A stretch of DNA of 64,000 bases from Flavobacterium fluvii (GCF_900129545.1 NZ_FQWB01000002.1:310001-374000), one strand, 5' to 3'; positions 53,403 through 62,582 are shown, numbered from the stretch's first letter. Notes: a model not told the origin generated them from the sequence alone. Numbers and translations: made by a program.

Positions 53403-54833
53403 TTAACCTTGGGTCATTCCTTTTCTTGTCATGTGTCCCCATTCTATTTTTTTGTAAAAATAGTAATCTATATTTCCTTTAATTGCAGAATACAGAATAG
53501 TTGGATGATTGACAAAAGGTTCCAGGAAAGCTATCAATACTAATCTACGACCTATTGATTTCTTTTTGTATTGATGATAAGTAAGTTCTTCTGAAACGAT
53601 GGCAACGATGGAAAAAAGAACCGAAAACAAATAGGCGAGGACAATAAATGCAAAAGCATAATCCCATCTTACTTGATCGAGAGCGACAAGAATTCCAAAA
53701 TAAATGATACCTGCAACTTCAATAATTGGAGCCATTCGTTCGAAAAAGAACCAATACGGATAACTGATAAGTCCCAAAGCTTTATATTTTGGATTAAACC
53801 CTATTTTACGGTGTTTTTTGAGTGTTTCGATAGTTCCACGAGTCCACCTGTTTCTTTGGGAAATGAATGTTTTATAATTGTCCGGGGCTTCTGTCCAGCA
53901 GAGAGGGTCAGGAATATAAGCCACTTTGTATTTTTGTTTTTGGTCTTCCATGTAGCGTCTCATTCGCACAATAATTTCCATGTCTTCCCCCACGGTATTG
54001 GTGTCGTAACCGCCTACTTTGATGGCTATTTTTTTGTCAAACAACCCAAAGGCACCAGAAATTACCAACAAACCATTGAGTCTGCTCCACGCCATTCGTC
54101 CCAATAAAAAAGCTCTCAGGTATTCTAAAATTTGTCCCTGTTCCAACCATTTTTTTGGAAAGTTTATTTCAAGTAATTTACCATCCTTGACAATGCATGA
54201 ATTGGCTATTCTTATCACTCCGCCGGCTGCAATCACTTTGGTGTCTGTAGCTTCCAGAAATGGTTTAACCAATTTTTGAAGGGCATCTTCCAATAGCAAA
54301 CAATCTACATCTATGCAAGCCACATATTTGTTTTTACTAATATTCAATCCCATATTCAAGGCATCTGCTTTTCCTCCGTTTTCTTTGTCGACCACGGTCA
54401 ATTTATCAAATGCTGGATTGGTAGATTTATAAACACCGTTTCTTAGAGGCTTGGTTTTAATATGCTCATTGATATAATGATCTATTCGAATTAGGTCGTA
54501 GGCTTCAATAAGTTTGCTTAGGCTATCATCTTTACTTCCATCATTTACAATGATAACATCGTAATTCACGTAATGACTCGATAACAAAGAACGCACATTT
54601 TCGACAATGTTCAAACTTTCATTGTAGGCAGGTGCAATAATTGAAATGGAAGGAGAAAAAGTAGAAGTCGATATTTCCTTGTAATTGACAAAGCTGTTTT
54701 TCTTCATGTATTCAATTGTTTCGACAACTGAAATTATCGCCAATATTACATAAGAAGCAATGGCAACTGCAGCAAAAACAATAAAAAAATAATGAATGAT
54801 CGACATTATTATTTGTAGAGTACTTGTATCCAT
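53403..54833 (-). CDS. Membrane glycosyltransferase family 2, processive-type (PgaC/BcsA-like)
   Basis: 476 residues. One N-terminal helix (about 12-35), a GT-A domain with APAYNE, Asp98 in IIVNDGSKDDS, DxD Asp175/Asp177 in ACIDVDCLL, the base Asp284 in VGEDMEI and QRNRW at 326-330, then three or four C-terminal helices. Asp, DxD, ED and QxxRW together mark processive synthases that polymerise and extrude beta-linked sugar. No PilZ domain is present. It starts one base after the HEAT gene stop, so the two are coupled. Confidence 0.88.
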   Translation of the reverse strand: MDTSTLQIIMSIIHYFFIVFAAVAIASYVILAIISVVETIEYMKKNSFVNYKEISTSTFSPSISIIAPAYNESLNIVENVRSLLSSHYVNYDVIIVNDGSKDDSLSKLIEAYDLIRIDHYINEHIKTKPLRNGVYKSTNPAFDKLTVVDKENGGKADALNMGLNISKNKYVACIDVDCLLLEDALQKLVKPFLEATDTKVIAAGGVIRIANSCIVKDGKLLEINFPKKWLEQGQILEYLRAFLLGRMAWSRLNGLLVISGAFGLFDKKIAIKVGGYDTNTVGEDMEIIVRMRRYMEDQKQKYKVAYIPDPLCWTEAPDNYKTFISQRNRWTRGTIETLKKHRKIGFNPKYKALGLISYPYWFFFERMAPIIEVAGIIYFGILVALDQVRWDYAFAFIVLAYLFSVLFSIVAIVSEELTYHQYKKKSIGRRLVLIAFLEPFVNHPTILYSAIKGNIDYYFYKKIEWGHMTRKGMTQG

Positions 54834-54834
54834 A

Positions 54835-55911
54835 TTAGGCGGTTATTGTTTTTTTAGTTTCGACTTCGTATAAATCAGACTCTTCAAAATTGATGCTTTT
54901 CAAAATTTCCATTACCAATGACTTGATTTCAAAATTTTCATGATGCATATGTTCCAGTAAAAAAGGTTTGTCGCTATTTTCATGTACATTTTCCATCATT
55001 TTGAGAAAAGTGATTTGTTCTTCAAGACTGCGTTCATTGAAACTGTTTTTCAAGATGTTTTTAGCTTCCAATATGTTCAAATGGCTTAATGCAGAAATGG
55101 TGTTGATTCTAACTTCTTCACTCTTATGGTTTAACAGTTTGATAAGCTCGTCTTTTGCTTCAAATTGATTGTAAAGTTTAGCCAGTTTTAAAGTAAAATT
55201 GACCACGGAATCATTTGAAGATTTCAACCATGGTTTGATGTCTGCAATTTGTGAGTCATTGTTAAGCTGAAGGATTTCCAACAATTGAATCTGGTCCCAT
55301 TCGGATAAGGGAGTTTCCAAAACATTCAAAAATTCAAGTCCTTTGAAAGCGTATAAATGAACCAAGTATAATTGCATTTCTTTACGGACTTCTTTAGTGG
55401 GATGGTTAATGTTGTTCAATATTAATTTATTGACTCCCATTATTTTAAATTGTGTAAGCTCCCTGATTCCTATAGCAATGACATCCCATTTTTTATCTCT
55501 CAGTTTGGCTAATGAGTAACGCAAAAGTCCCATTTTAACAAAGAGTTTATCAATAGATTCACCCATTTCACCGGATATCTCATTTCGTAACTTCAATAAT
55601 GTTGAAATAATAATTTTTCTTTTAAAAGGATCGACTATGGATTCTTTTAATTCGGAGATGATTAATAGTTGTTCTGGGCTAAAGGCTTCCTCTTCATTTC
55701 CTGAATACAAATACGTAACAAGACAAGATTCATATTCTTCTTGATATTTGGCCTCTATTTTTGCATTAACTCTTAAATGGTTTCTTAAGCGTTTAACGTA
55801 AAGTATCAACAATACGATAATTAGAAAGAAAATACCACTCAGCCACCACGACAATACGATTATTGGTGAAGAGTCATTAGAAGATTCTAAAAGATGTAGA
55901 TTTTCATTCAT
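54835..55911 (-). CDS. Membrane-anchored HEAT-repeat protein
   Basis: 358 residues. A single helix (about 22-41, SWWLSGIFFLIIVLLILYV) followed by KRLRNHLR puts the C-terminal part in the cytoplasm. The remaining 300 residues are all-helical with HEAT-like pairs (INHPTKEVRKEMQLYLVHLY, LNHKSEEVRINTISALSHLN, HMHHENFEIKSLVMEILKSI). HEAT arrays are protein-binding scaffolds. Position between the receiver gene and the glycosyltransferase gene suggests it carries a signal to the synthase. It starts 26 bases after the receiver gene. Confidence 0.78.
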   Translation of the reverse strand: MNENLHLLESSNDSSPIIVLSWWLSGIFFLIIVLLILYVKRLRNHLRVNAKIEAKYQEEYESCLVTYLYSGNEEEAFSPEQLLIISELKESIVDPFKRKIIISTLLKLRNEISGEMGESIDKLFVKMGLLRYSLAKLRDKKWDVIAIGIRELTQFKIMGVNKLILNNINHPTKEVRKEMQLYLVHLYAFKGLEFLNVLETPLSEWDQIQLLEILQLNNDSQIADIKPWLKSSNDSVVNFTLKLAKLYNQFEAKDELIKLLNHKSEEVRINTISALSHLNILEAKNILKNSFNERSLEEQITFLKMMENVHENSDKPFLLEHMHHENFEIKSLVMEILKSINFEESDLYEVETKKTITA

Positions 55912-55937
55912 TTGGATCTTAATTTATTTTTGAAATG

Positions 55938-56306
55938 CTAAATCAATAATCTTTTTACCCTGATTACCAATTCATGGGGACTGAACGGTTTGCTCATAAA
56001 GTCGGTAGCTCCCAAATCAAAAGCTTTAAGTACGATTTCTTCTTGTCCAGCTGATGAAAAAACGATGATTGGAGTTTGCAGATTCAATTTGTTTCTTACA
56101 TGACTTATGACTTCTAATCCGCTCACAAACGGCATCATGATATCTGTTAGAATTAGTTCAGGATCGTGCTCTTCGATTAATTCGATGGCTTGCTTTCCGT
56201 CAACAGCTATTAACAGTTTATATCCTTCTTTTTCCAATCTAAATTTCAGTAATAATGAAAGGACTGAATTATCTTCTGCCAGAACAATTTTTTTAGGGTT
56301 ACTCAT
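55938..56306 (-). CDS. Stand-alone receiver-domain response regulator
   Basis: 122 residues, receiver only. Acidic pair Glu11-Asp12, phospho-acceptor Asp55 in LILTDIMMPFVSG, Ser84 in IIVFSSAGQ and Lys106 in DFMSKPFSP are all present, so it should be phosphorylated by a histidine kinase encoded elsewhere. Lacking an output domain, it must act through protein contact, most likely with the HEAT protein encoded next. It is first of a five-gene operon. Confidence 0.9.
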   Translation of the reverse strand: MSNPKKIVLAEDNSVLSLLLKFRLEKEGYKLLIAVDGKQAIELIEEHDPELILTDIMMPFVSGLEVISHVRNKLNLQTPIIVFSSAGQEEIVLKAFDLGATDFMSKPFSPHELVIRVKRLLI

Positions 56307-56375
56307 TATTGTATTATTTGTATTTTAATAATAATTTGATTTATCCTATTTTTCTTTATCAAGAATTAGATGTAT

Positions 56376-56383
56376 CAAATATA
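56376..56383 (-). promoter_or_regulatory. -7 element of the receiver operon
   Basis: TATATTTG on the minus strand, matching TAnnTTTG, about 70 bases upstream of the ATG at 56306. No TTTG at the expected distance; instead direct repeats start 25 bases upstream, suggesting an activated promoter. Confidence 0.4.
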
Positions 56384-56407
56384 CTATAAAAAAGTTCATA
56401 AATAATC

Positions 56408-56444
56408 GATAAAGTGCTCAAAAATATAGATAAAGTGCGTAAAA
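56408..56444. repeat. Direct repeat pair GATAAAGTGC, 21-base period
   Basis: GATAAAGTGCTCAAAA (56408-56423) and GATAAAGTGCGTAAAA (56429-56444) are 21 bases apart, two helical turns, just upstream of the -7 element of the receiver operon. Operator-like. Confidence 0.55.
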
Positions 56445-56579
56445 TTAAATAAACATAGGATTAAGTTTATGTTTTTTAATATAAAAATATAAGCTTAAAA
56501 TATAAATTGCACAGAAAATCTTCAAATGGCCAGTTTTTCCTTTAATGGTACAAATTTGCAATGTTCAGTGGGCTGTTTG

Positions 56580-56611
56580 ATGACCAAAATACAAGCAATA
56601 ATGACCAAAAT
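56580..56611. repeat. Direct repeat pair ATGACCAAAAT, 21-base period
   Basis: ATGACCAAAAT at 56580-56590 and 56601-56611, again exactly 21 bases apart, within the same 472-base intergenic region. Apart from these repeats and the terminator at 56683-56732 the region 56307-56778 holds no gene that I can see. Confidence 0.55.
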
Positions 56612-56682
56612 CACTTTTTGTGTTTTTAGAATTCTTTTTGGAATTTGAATGATGATTTTTTAGTGTCTGGGCAATTAAAAAG

Positions 56683-56732
56683 CACCCCCTTTGACACAAT
56701 TATTTAACGTAATAATTATATCAAAAGGGGTG
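56683..56732 (-). terminator. Terminator downstream of the trypsin-like lipoprotein gene
   Basis: CACCCCCTTTGA at 56683-56694 pairs with TCAAAAGGGGTG at 56721-56732, with an inner AATTATT/AATAATT stem; on the minus strand it is followed by a T-run. Confidence 0.7.
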
Positions 56733-56778
56733 TGATAAAAAGGAATAAGAGATTTTAAACTGGTTTTAAATCAAAATA

Positions 56779-57537
56779 CTATTTCCCAGATTTAAACTTT
56801 TCTAAAAATAGCACAAGATTCGTGACGGAACAAGGAGAAAAGTACTTTTTATCTGTATCTGGATCAACAGTCCCGCCGGATACGATTCCGACAAGCAATC
56901 CTTGTTCGTCAATAACAGGACCTCCACTCAAACCTCCAAATTGTTCTGGAACAATAACATCTTTTAAAAGAATTCGGTTGCCAATGGTTTTATAATATTC
57001 AAACTCATAGACTCTTTGTTTTCCGGTTTCCATTTTTCTTGTCCAGCCTACCACATACAATTTTTCTCCAGCGATTAAAGGAGAAGTTCTTATTTGCAAT
57101 GGTTTCACTTTTGACCCGTTTTCTTTTATCGAAAAAACGAGCCAGTCATTGTCGTAAGTTGATTTAGCTTCTAAATTTTCAGACTTGTTTTCGTTTAACA
57201 ATTTATCACAAGCAACCATTTCGGATTTATTGTCCAAAGGATATAAAGACCAGGATTTGATGTTGTTTTCAAATGTTAGGGTTTTCATACTTTCGGGCTT
57301 GATGATTTTCAATAAATGTTTTGCAGTTACTGCGTAGGTTTCGTTATTGTATTGCAACAAGAATCCGCAACTGAATTTGGGTTGATCCAATTTGGAGTCA
57401 AAAAAATAGATTTTGTTGACTAAAGTAATGGCATCAAATGTTTTGGTTGAGACTTTTTCCTGTCCAAAACACGCCGTCATTAGTATCAGTAAAGTAAAAA
57501 AAGAAGCGAATTTCATACTGGTCTTGAATATTTTCAT
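56779..57537 (-). CDS. Trypsin-like serine protease, lipoprotein
   Basis: 252 residues from the ATG at 57537 (MKIFKTSMKFASFF); ten more codons upstream are open but unlikely. A signal peptide ends in ILMTAC, making a lipoprotein at about Cys23. The triad appears to be His74 (VTAKH), Asp131 (YDNDWLVF) and Ser204 in GGLSGGPVID, with the HtrA-like C-terminal GLLVGIVSGG. It lacks a PDZ domain. It would act at the periplasmic face of a membrane, perhaps on cell-surface or misfolded proteins. It is monocistronic. Confidence 0.78.
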   Translation of the reverse strand: MKIFKTSMKFASFFTLLILMTACFGQEKVSTKTFDAITLVNKIYFFDSKLDQPKFSCGFLLQYNNETYAVTAKHLLKIIKPESMKTLTFENNIKSWSLYPLDNKSEMVACDKLLNENKSENLEAKSTYDNDWLVFSIKENGSKVKPLQIRTSPLIAGEKLYVVGWTRKMETGKQRVYEFEYYKTIGNRILLKDVIVPEQFGGLSGGPVIDEQGLLVGIVSGGTVDPDTDKKYFSPCSVTNLVLFLEKFKSGK

Positions 57538-57606
57538 AGTTGTTTTGTTTTTAAAATAAAATGGCAACTTTTTAAGCTGCCATTTGTATCAAAAATAGGA
57601 AAAAAA

Positions 57607-60387
57607 CTATTGCACGATGATTTTTTGTGTGTGCAATATTTTTTTAGTGCTTGGCTCATAGATTTTTATAATGAAAACCCCTTTTGATTGCAGGTTGATG
57701 TTTTCCTGATGATTTCCGTTAAGAGTCCCTTTTCTAATTTCTTTTCCTAAAATATCATAGATTTTAAATTCGGTTTCAGCACCATCATTTGCCACTAATA
57801 CAGAAAAAGAACCTTTATTGGGAACTGGCCAAACGGTAATTCCGGAGTTGATTTCTGCATTGTCTACTGTTGACAACAAAGTGTATCCGCTCACAATATT
57901 CACTTTACGAGTCATGGTTCCTCCAGTATTGTCCGTCACGGTGAAATTGAAAGAGCCTAATCCATTGGCTGTTGGGGTAAATTCTACCACATCAGAAACT
58001 AAAACGGCATTTCCGTTAACTACGTTGGATACAGCATAGCTAACACCACTTGTAAATCCTTTGGAAAGTTTTTGGATGTTGATACTTACTTTATTTCCTG
58101 TTGGAGATTCATAATGCGGTAGGGACATCCATTGTAAATACTCGTCAAGGTTGGTGTAACCATCTAAATTGGCATCTAAATTTGAATCGGAGAAATCCCC
58201 GTTAGCAGAATTAACATTTGTGCCTTTAATAGTTTCCCACCAATTTGGTAATCCATCATTGTCGGAATCCCAGTTGGCAGCTCTATTGATTACGGGATAG
58301 TTTTCATAACCGCCAGCATCTGCTTCATTGTCTGGAAAACCCTTTTTGCCGGTTACACTTCCTGTTACGGAATAGGTTCCGCCTAGAGTTTCGGTAATCA
58401 TTCTTTGATCGTGATTGTCCAATTCAGGTTGCGTGCATCCCACGTCGGAAAGTACAATTTTATAGGCGTTTGCAGCCGATTGAGTGGTTACATAGGAAGG
58501 AAAAAATGGCGTTGTTACAAATGTTTCATAGTTAATTGTAACACCATTTGACAACCTGGATCTTCTTCCCAATTCTTGATTTGTTTCATTAAAATAACCA
58601 GGCATAATATTGCCATTAAAATAGGCTCTTTGCATACCCCCAAAGTCATTTTCATGATCCATTGTCAATGCATACTGCTGTAATTCCATACCAGGCCCTG
58701 GTTTGTAATAATTACCAACAAAGTTGACTTCTTTGGTTCCTCCATCTGTTGTTCTGGACCCCCAATTGTAAACTACATTATTGGTGATGTCCATTTTACC
58801 GGCAAAAAAATTATTTGCATCTAGTCCGCCACCTAAACTCCAATTACGTCCGTAGTTGTGTGCTAAAAGGTTGTGATGAAAACTTCCGATATCGCCACCA
58901 ATGGTTGCTGCATACCCGTGTTGGGTTCCAGCTGGATAATTTGTGTGTCCAGCAGCATTAAGTGCTTCTGAAATCAAGGTTCTTTGCAACGTAATATTTT
59001 TACCTGAGCGTGAACTAAAAGATTCATCTATTGTCCAACTGATGGAGCAGTGATCAATGATACTATTGTTGGCGCCTGTTAATCCCATACCGTCGAATGT
59101 TGCTCCACCACCTAATCTCACTCTTACATTTTGAACGATGGCATCATTACCAGTAATTCCAAAAGGAGCCGAGCGAATACAAATTCCTTTTCCAGGAGCG
59201 GTTTGACCTGCTACTGTCACATAAGGCTGACTCAATACCAAACGAGAATTCAATTGGATGATTCCTGAAGTGTTGAAAACAATGGTTCTGGGGCCAATGT
59301 CGTTCGTAACGGCATCACGCAAACTTCCAGGACCACTGTCATTCAAATTGGTTACGGCTACCACTTTTCCGCCTCTTCCTCCACGTGCAAAACGGCCATA
59401 GCCTTCAGCTCCAGGAAAAGCCAATTGAACTGGACGAAAACGCCATAAATTCCCTTTAACTATTACATTGTTTGCTAAAACTTCATCTACTCGCCAATAA
59501 TAAGTTGCACCTGTATATAATCCATTAACTGGAAATGAAGTGTTTGTTTTAATTTGATTGCCTTTATATTCAGCTGATGCTGTCGTAGCATTTTGAACAG
59601 CTGTTAAATCAGTTCCAAAATAAATATTGTGAGATAAAGCATCATCGGCAGAAGTCCATTGCAATAAAGTACCTCCAGAATTTAATTCGACATGTTCGTC
59701 ATTATGACCAGGAATTGGGTTTTTTGCTTGATCAAAAATATTAGGAGTGTTTAATTCGAATCCATTAAGCATTACATTTTTTACATTTTCGGTTCCTGAA
59801 GTTTCGGCTGCAAATAATATAACCACATCTGTTCCAGCTGTTGCTTGAAATTTCAAATAAACTGATTTTGCATCTGCTGTTTTTACTGCTCTTACAGTTG
59901 GAATTACATTGTCGAAAATCAAAGTTCCATTTACAGAAACATCAATAGGGCTAAATGTATTGGTTGTAGGACTATCTACTGCATTCAAAAAAGCCAGAAG
60001 AGTGTGATTGCCAGTGGCTAATCCACTGATAGTTAATTCGATTGCTCCACCTAGGTTTGCCGTGCCGTCCTTTACCGTCACACCATCGCTGATTAATCTT
60101 GCATAATCAGGTGACAGTAATCCAGCTTTGTACCAATTTGTAGCTAATTGAGTTCCATTCGTTCCTTTAGTTATCTTGAAAGTAACTCCATTTTCTGTTT
60201 TGGAGGCAGTGGTTCCAGAAGCAATTACCCAAGGTATGTAGCCAGGTTCGCTAACTTCAGCTGTAGATCTTCCAGATTGGTCAAAATCAATTTTTACGAC
60301 AGGATTCTGTGCAAAAACGCCGGTTGCAGACATAGTAAGCCAGACTATTGTGGTAATTAGTGATAGCTTCATCGTTTTTTTAAACAT
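57607..60387 (-). CDS. Secreted pectate lyase-like protein with type IX secretion C-terminal domain
   Basis: 926 residues. A signal peptide (about 1-26, ATGVFAQ) is followed by a galactose-binding-like region (about 28-210), an Fn3-like segment (about 225-320), and a right-handed beta-helix of the pectate lyase superfamily from about 325 (FPGAEGYGRFARGGRGGKVV, DSGPGSLRDAV, NNSIIDHCSISWTIDES, GDIGSFHHNLLAHNYGRN). A Ca-binding type-3-like repeat (DSDNDGLPNWWE) and an immunoglobulin-like region follow, then an about 80-residue type A sorting domain (VWPVPNKGSFSV, FKIYDILGKEIRKG, VFIIKI). It is exported by the type IX system and likely cuts pectin-type polysaccharide. It has no carbohydrate-uptake neighbours, but a candidate regulatory repeat lies upstream. 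Confidence 0.87.
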   Translation of the reverse strand: MFKKTMKLSLITTIVWLTMSATGVFAQNPVVKIDFDQSGRSTAEVSEPGYIPWVIASGTTASKTENGVTFKITKGTNGTQLATNWYKAGLLSPDYARLISDGVTVKDGTANLGGAIELTISGLATGNHTLLAFLNAVDSPTTNTFSPIDVSVNGTLIFDNVIPTVRAVKTADAKSVYLKFQATAGTDVVILFAAETSGTENVKNVMLNGFELNTPNIFDQAKNPIPGHNDEHVELNSGGTLLQWTSADDALSHNIYFGTDLTAVQNATTASAEYKGNQIKTNTSFPVNGLYTGATYYWRVDEVLANNVIVKGNLWRFRPVQLAFPGAEGYGRFARGGRGGKVVAVTNLNDSGPGSLRDAVTNDIGPRTIVFNTSGIIQLNSRLVLSQPYVTVAGQTAPGKGICIRSAPFGITGNDAIVQNVRVRLGGGATFDGMGLTGANNSIIDHCSISWTIDESFSSRSGKNITLQRTLISEALNAAGHTNYPAGTQHGYAATIGGDIGSFHHNLLAHNYGRNWSLGGGLDANNFFAGKMDITNNVVYNWGSRTTDGGTKEVNFVGNYYKPGPGMELQQYALTMDHENDFGGMQRAYFNGNIMPGYFNETNQELGRRSRLSNGVTINYETFVTTPFFPSYVTTQSAANAYKIVLSDVGCTQPELDNHDQRMITETLGGTYSVTGSVTGKKGFPDNEADAGGYENYPVINRAANWDSDNDGLPNWWETIKGTNVNSANGDFSDSNLDANLDGYTNLDEYLQWMSLPHYESPTGNKVSINIQKLSKGFTSGVSYAVSNVVNGNAVLVSDVVEFTPTANGLGSFNFTVTDNTGGTMTRKVNIVSGYTLLSTVDNAEINSGITVWPVPNKGSFSVLVANDGAETEFKIYDILGKEIRKGTLNGNHQENINLQSKGVFIIKIYEPSTKKILHTQKIIVQ

Positions 60388-60455
60388 TTTAATTGTGGTT
60401 TTTGGGTTAGTAGTTTTAATGATATTAAAAATTGTATATAATAAATTAGTTCTGT

Positions 60456-60485
60456 TCTGTACTGTTATGGTATGTGGTCTGTACT
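60456..60485. repeat. Direct repeat pair TCTGTACT upstream of the pectate lyase gene
   Basis: TCTGTACT at 60456-60463 and 60478-60485, 22 bases apart, each followed by an ATGG within 2-5 bases, 70-100 bases upstream of the lyase start. The spacing suits a dimeric DNA-binding regulator. Confidence 0.45.
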
Positions 60486-60538
60486 CTTTTATGGCTCTAG
60501 GGATAGTTAAATGTTTTTTTAATATTTCTAAAAAAAAA

Positions 60539-61354
60539 CTATTTTATTATCCTGGAGAGTTCGTGTAAGTATGCTGCATTTTCCAAATAATAATTATGGC
60601 CTTGACCTTTAAGAATGATCAATTGATCAGTTGGTTTCAAGAATTCTTTCAATCGGTATGAGGAAGTTTTTGCCGGGATTTTCTTGTCATTATCTCCGTG
60701 AATGAGCACAATTGGGCATTTTGTTTTTTGTAAATACGAATAAATAGGGAATTCATATCTGCTTAATAATGGAATTGGCAAGTAGAAAAATGCTCTTTGA
60801 GCCTCATTTTCCATACTGTAATAGGGAGCTTGCAGAATCAGCATTTTAGGATTGTTGGATGCTGCAATTGAAGCAGCTGGTCCAGTTCCGGCAGAATATC
60901 CAAAAAGGATGATGTTCTTTTCTTGATATTCTTTTTTGAAGTAATCATAAACGGATTGCATGTCCTGCTTGAATTGCTTTTCACTGGAAATTTCACCTTC
61001 ACTTTTTCCATATCCTCTAAAATTAAGAATGAAAAGATCGTATTTCAAATCAGTATAGGGTTTAGAATCAACACCTATGCTGTCAATCATCCCTCGACCA
61101 CCCGGAAACCATAAAATGAGTCCTTTGGATTCTTTTGCCTTGAAAAGCACTCCATTGAGTTTCTTTTTGTCGGGCATGGGAATGTATCGTTCTTCAAACG
61201 GTTCCGAAAATTTGAAAACGTGTTCGTGTTTGAGTTTTACGGATGTGTTAAAAAGCACTTTTTCTTGTGAAAAGTAATAAAAGCAACACAGGCTTACATA
61301 TAAAACAAGTACCAGTATCAGTACCCATTTTAATATTTTTTTAAATTTACTCAT
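60539..61354 (-). CDS. Membrane-anchored alpha/beta hydrolase
   Basis: 271 residues from the ATG at 61354 (MSKFKKILKWVLILVLVLYV); 19 codons further upstream are open but not preferred. An N-terminal anchor helix is followed by an alpha/beta hydrolase domain with Ser in GYSAGTGPA, Asp in HGDNDKKIP and His in GQGHNYYL. The pattern is that of BAAT/abhydrolase-12-like lipases and esterases (YfhR/Bem46 group), facing the periplasm. It lies between the lyase gene and the enolase-superfamily gene on the same strand, with gaps of 142-151 bases. Substrate unknown. Confidence 0.83.
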   Translation of the reverse strand: MSKFKKILKWVLILVLVLYVSLCCFYYFSQEKVLFNTSVKLKHEHVFKFSEPFEERYIPMPDKKKLNGVLFKAKESKGLILWFPGGRGMIDSIGVDSKPYTDLKYDLFILNFRGYGKSEGEISSEKQFKQDMQSVYDYFKKEYQEKNIILFGYSAGTGPAASIAASNNPKMLILQAPYYSMENEAQRAFFYLPIPLLSRYEFPIYSYLQKTKCPIVLIHGDNDKKIPAKTSSYRLKEFLKPTDQLIILKGQGHNYYLENAAYLHELSRIIK

Positions 61355-61496
61355 CTTTTTATCATTTGCTTTAACGATTAAGCAATGATACTGAATTTTA
61401 TTTGTTTTCACAAAAAAAATAAAAGACTAAAAAAATAAACCGTGTTTAGTTAAGAATATGGTTTTAATTGTAATAAAAACAAGATAATTTCATGAA

Positions 61497-62582
61497 TTAT
61501 ATTTTTTTCAAATAATCGTCAATAAAATTGAAACCCCAACCCGGTTGTTGGTGAGGATAGGCAAAACCGTCTTTCACAAGCATTGGATTATCGATATAAT
61601 CATCAATCCAATCAAAAGATTCCGCGCCAACGCCATTTGGAATCGTGCACAACAACGGTACGTCATAATCTTTGTAATAATGCGGCAATACCGGAATGTG
61701 GAATCCTGCCGCAATGGCCGCACTTTCTCTCCAAGCTTCGACACCGCCTATTCTCAAAATATCGGGTTGCCAAATATCGATTGCTTTGCGTTTGATTAAT
61801 TCGATGAGCGGTTGGGTGTTGAATTCCCGTTCGCCCATTGCCAAAGAAATTCCCGTTTGGTTTTTCAAGGTTTGATAACCATCAAAATTTTCGTGGTGCA
61901 ACGGTTCTTCAAACCAATAAATGTTCAAGTCGTTTGCGGCTTTCGCCAATTGGATGGCTTCGGGCAATTTCATTCCCTGATTCGCATCAATCATGATGTT
62001 GACATTGTCTCCAACGGCTTCTCTTACTCTTTTCAAGCGCTCCACGTCGGTTTTCCAATTCGGGGAACCCACTTTTATTTTCACGGCCTTGAATCCGCGA
62101 TCCACATAATTGGTAACTTCTTCAATCAATTCGTCGATGGAATAGGAAATCCAGCCACCGGAACCGTACAAGGAAACTTTTTCTTTGTGGGTTCCCCATA
62201 ATTTCCAAAGCGGTTGTTGCAAGGCTTTGCCCCAAGCGTCCCACATCGCAATGTTGATGGCACCTTGAACCCAACTCAACAATCCATTTTGTCCAAAATA
62301 TTCGTGCAAATGATTCAGTTTGTCAAACACAAGTCCCGTTTCGTTTACCGAATGCCCAATTACGGCATCCATGCAATCTTTCAGGGCCCCTTTGATGGCT
62401 TCAGGCGAATATTGGAAGGACAATAAATAGGATTCCCCCACAATTCCGTTGCGAAGTTTCAAGCGCAACACCACAAACGAAATTTCGCTGAGTGTGTGCG
62501 TGGCATCCGATATGGGTTTCTTTAAAACACTGACCAATTTGAATAGTTCGATTTCCTGTATTTGTAATTCTTTATCGTTCAT
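61497..62582 (-). CDS. Mandelate racemase / muconate-lactonising (enolase superfamily) enzyme
   Basis: 361 residues. N-terminal capping domain (about 1-125) and a TIM-like barrel with Lys168-x-Lys170 in AVKIKVGSP, metal ligands Asp199 (DANQG), Glu225 (WFEEP), Glu251 (MGERE), and a candidate base His301 in PVLPHYYKDYDV. These match the sugar-acid dehydratase or racemase group. A divergent AraC regulator lies 418 bases away, a common pairing for a sugar-acid route, but no transporter or kinase is nearby. The exact substrate (for instance a galactarate- or fuconate-like acid) cannot be read from the sequence. Confidence 0.88.
   Translation of the reverse strand: MNDKELQIQEIELFKLVSVLKKPISDATHTLSEISFVVLRLKLRNGIVGESYLLSFQYSPEAIKGALKDCMDAVIGHSVNETGLVFDKLNHLHEYFGQNGLLSWVQGAINIAMWDAWGKALQQPLWKLWGTHKEKVSLYGSGGWISYSIDELIEEVTNYVDRGFKAVKIKVGSPNWKTDVERLKRVREAVGDNVNIMIDANQGMKLPEAIQLAKAANDLNIYWFEEPLHHENFDGYQTLKNQTGISLAMGEREFNTQPLIELIKRKAIDIWQPDILRIGGVEAWRESAAIAAGFHIPVLPHYYKDYDVPLLCTIPNGVGAESFDWIDDYIDNPMLVKDGFAYPHQQPGWGFNFIDDYLKKI

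Noticed and set aside
57607..60387. Part of a polysaccharide utilisation locus.
   Set aside because: No SusC/SusD pair, glycosidase or hybrid sensor gene is adjacent; only the secreted lyase is present.
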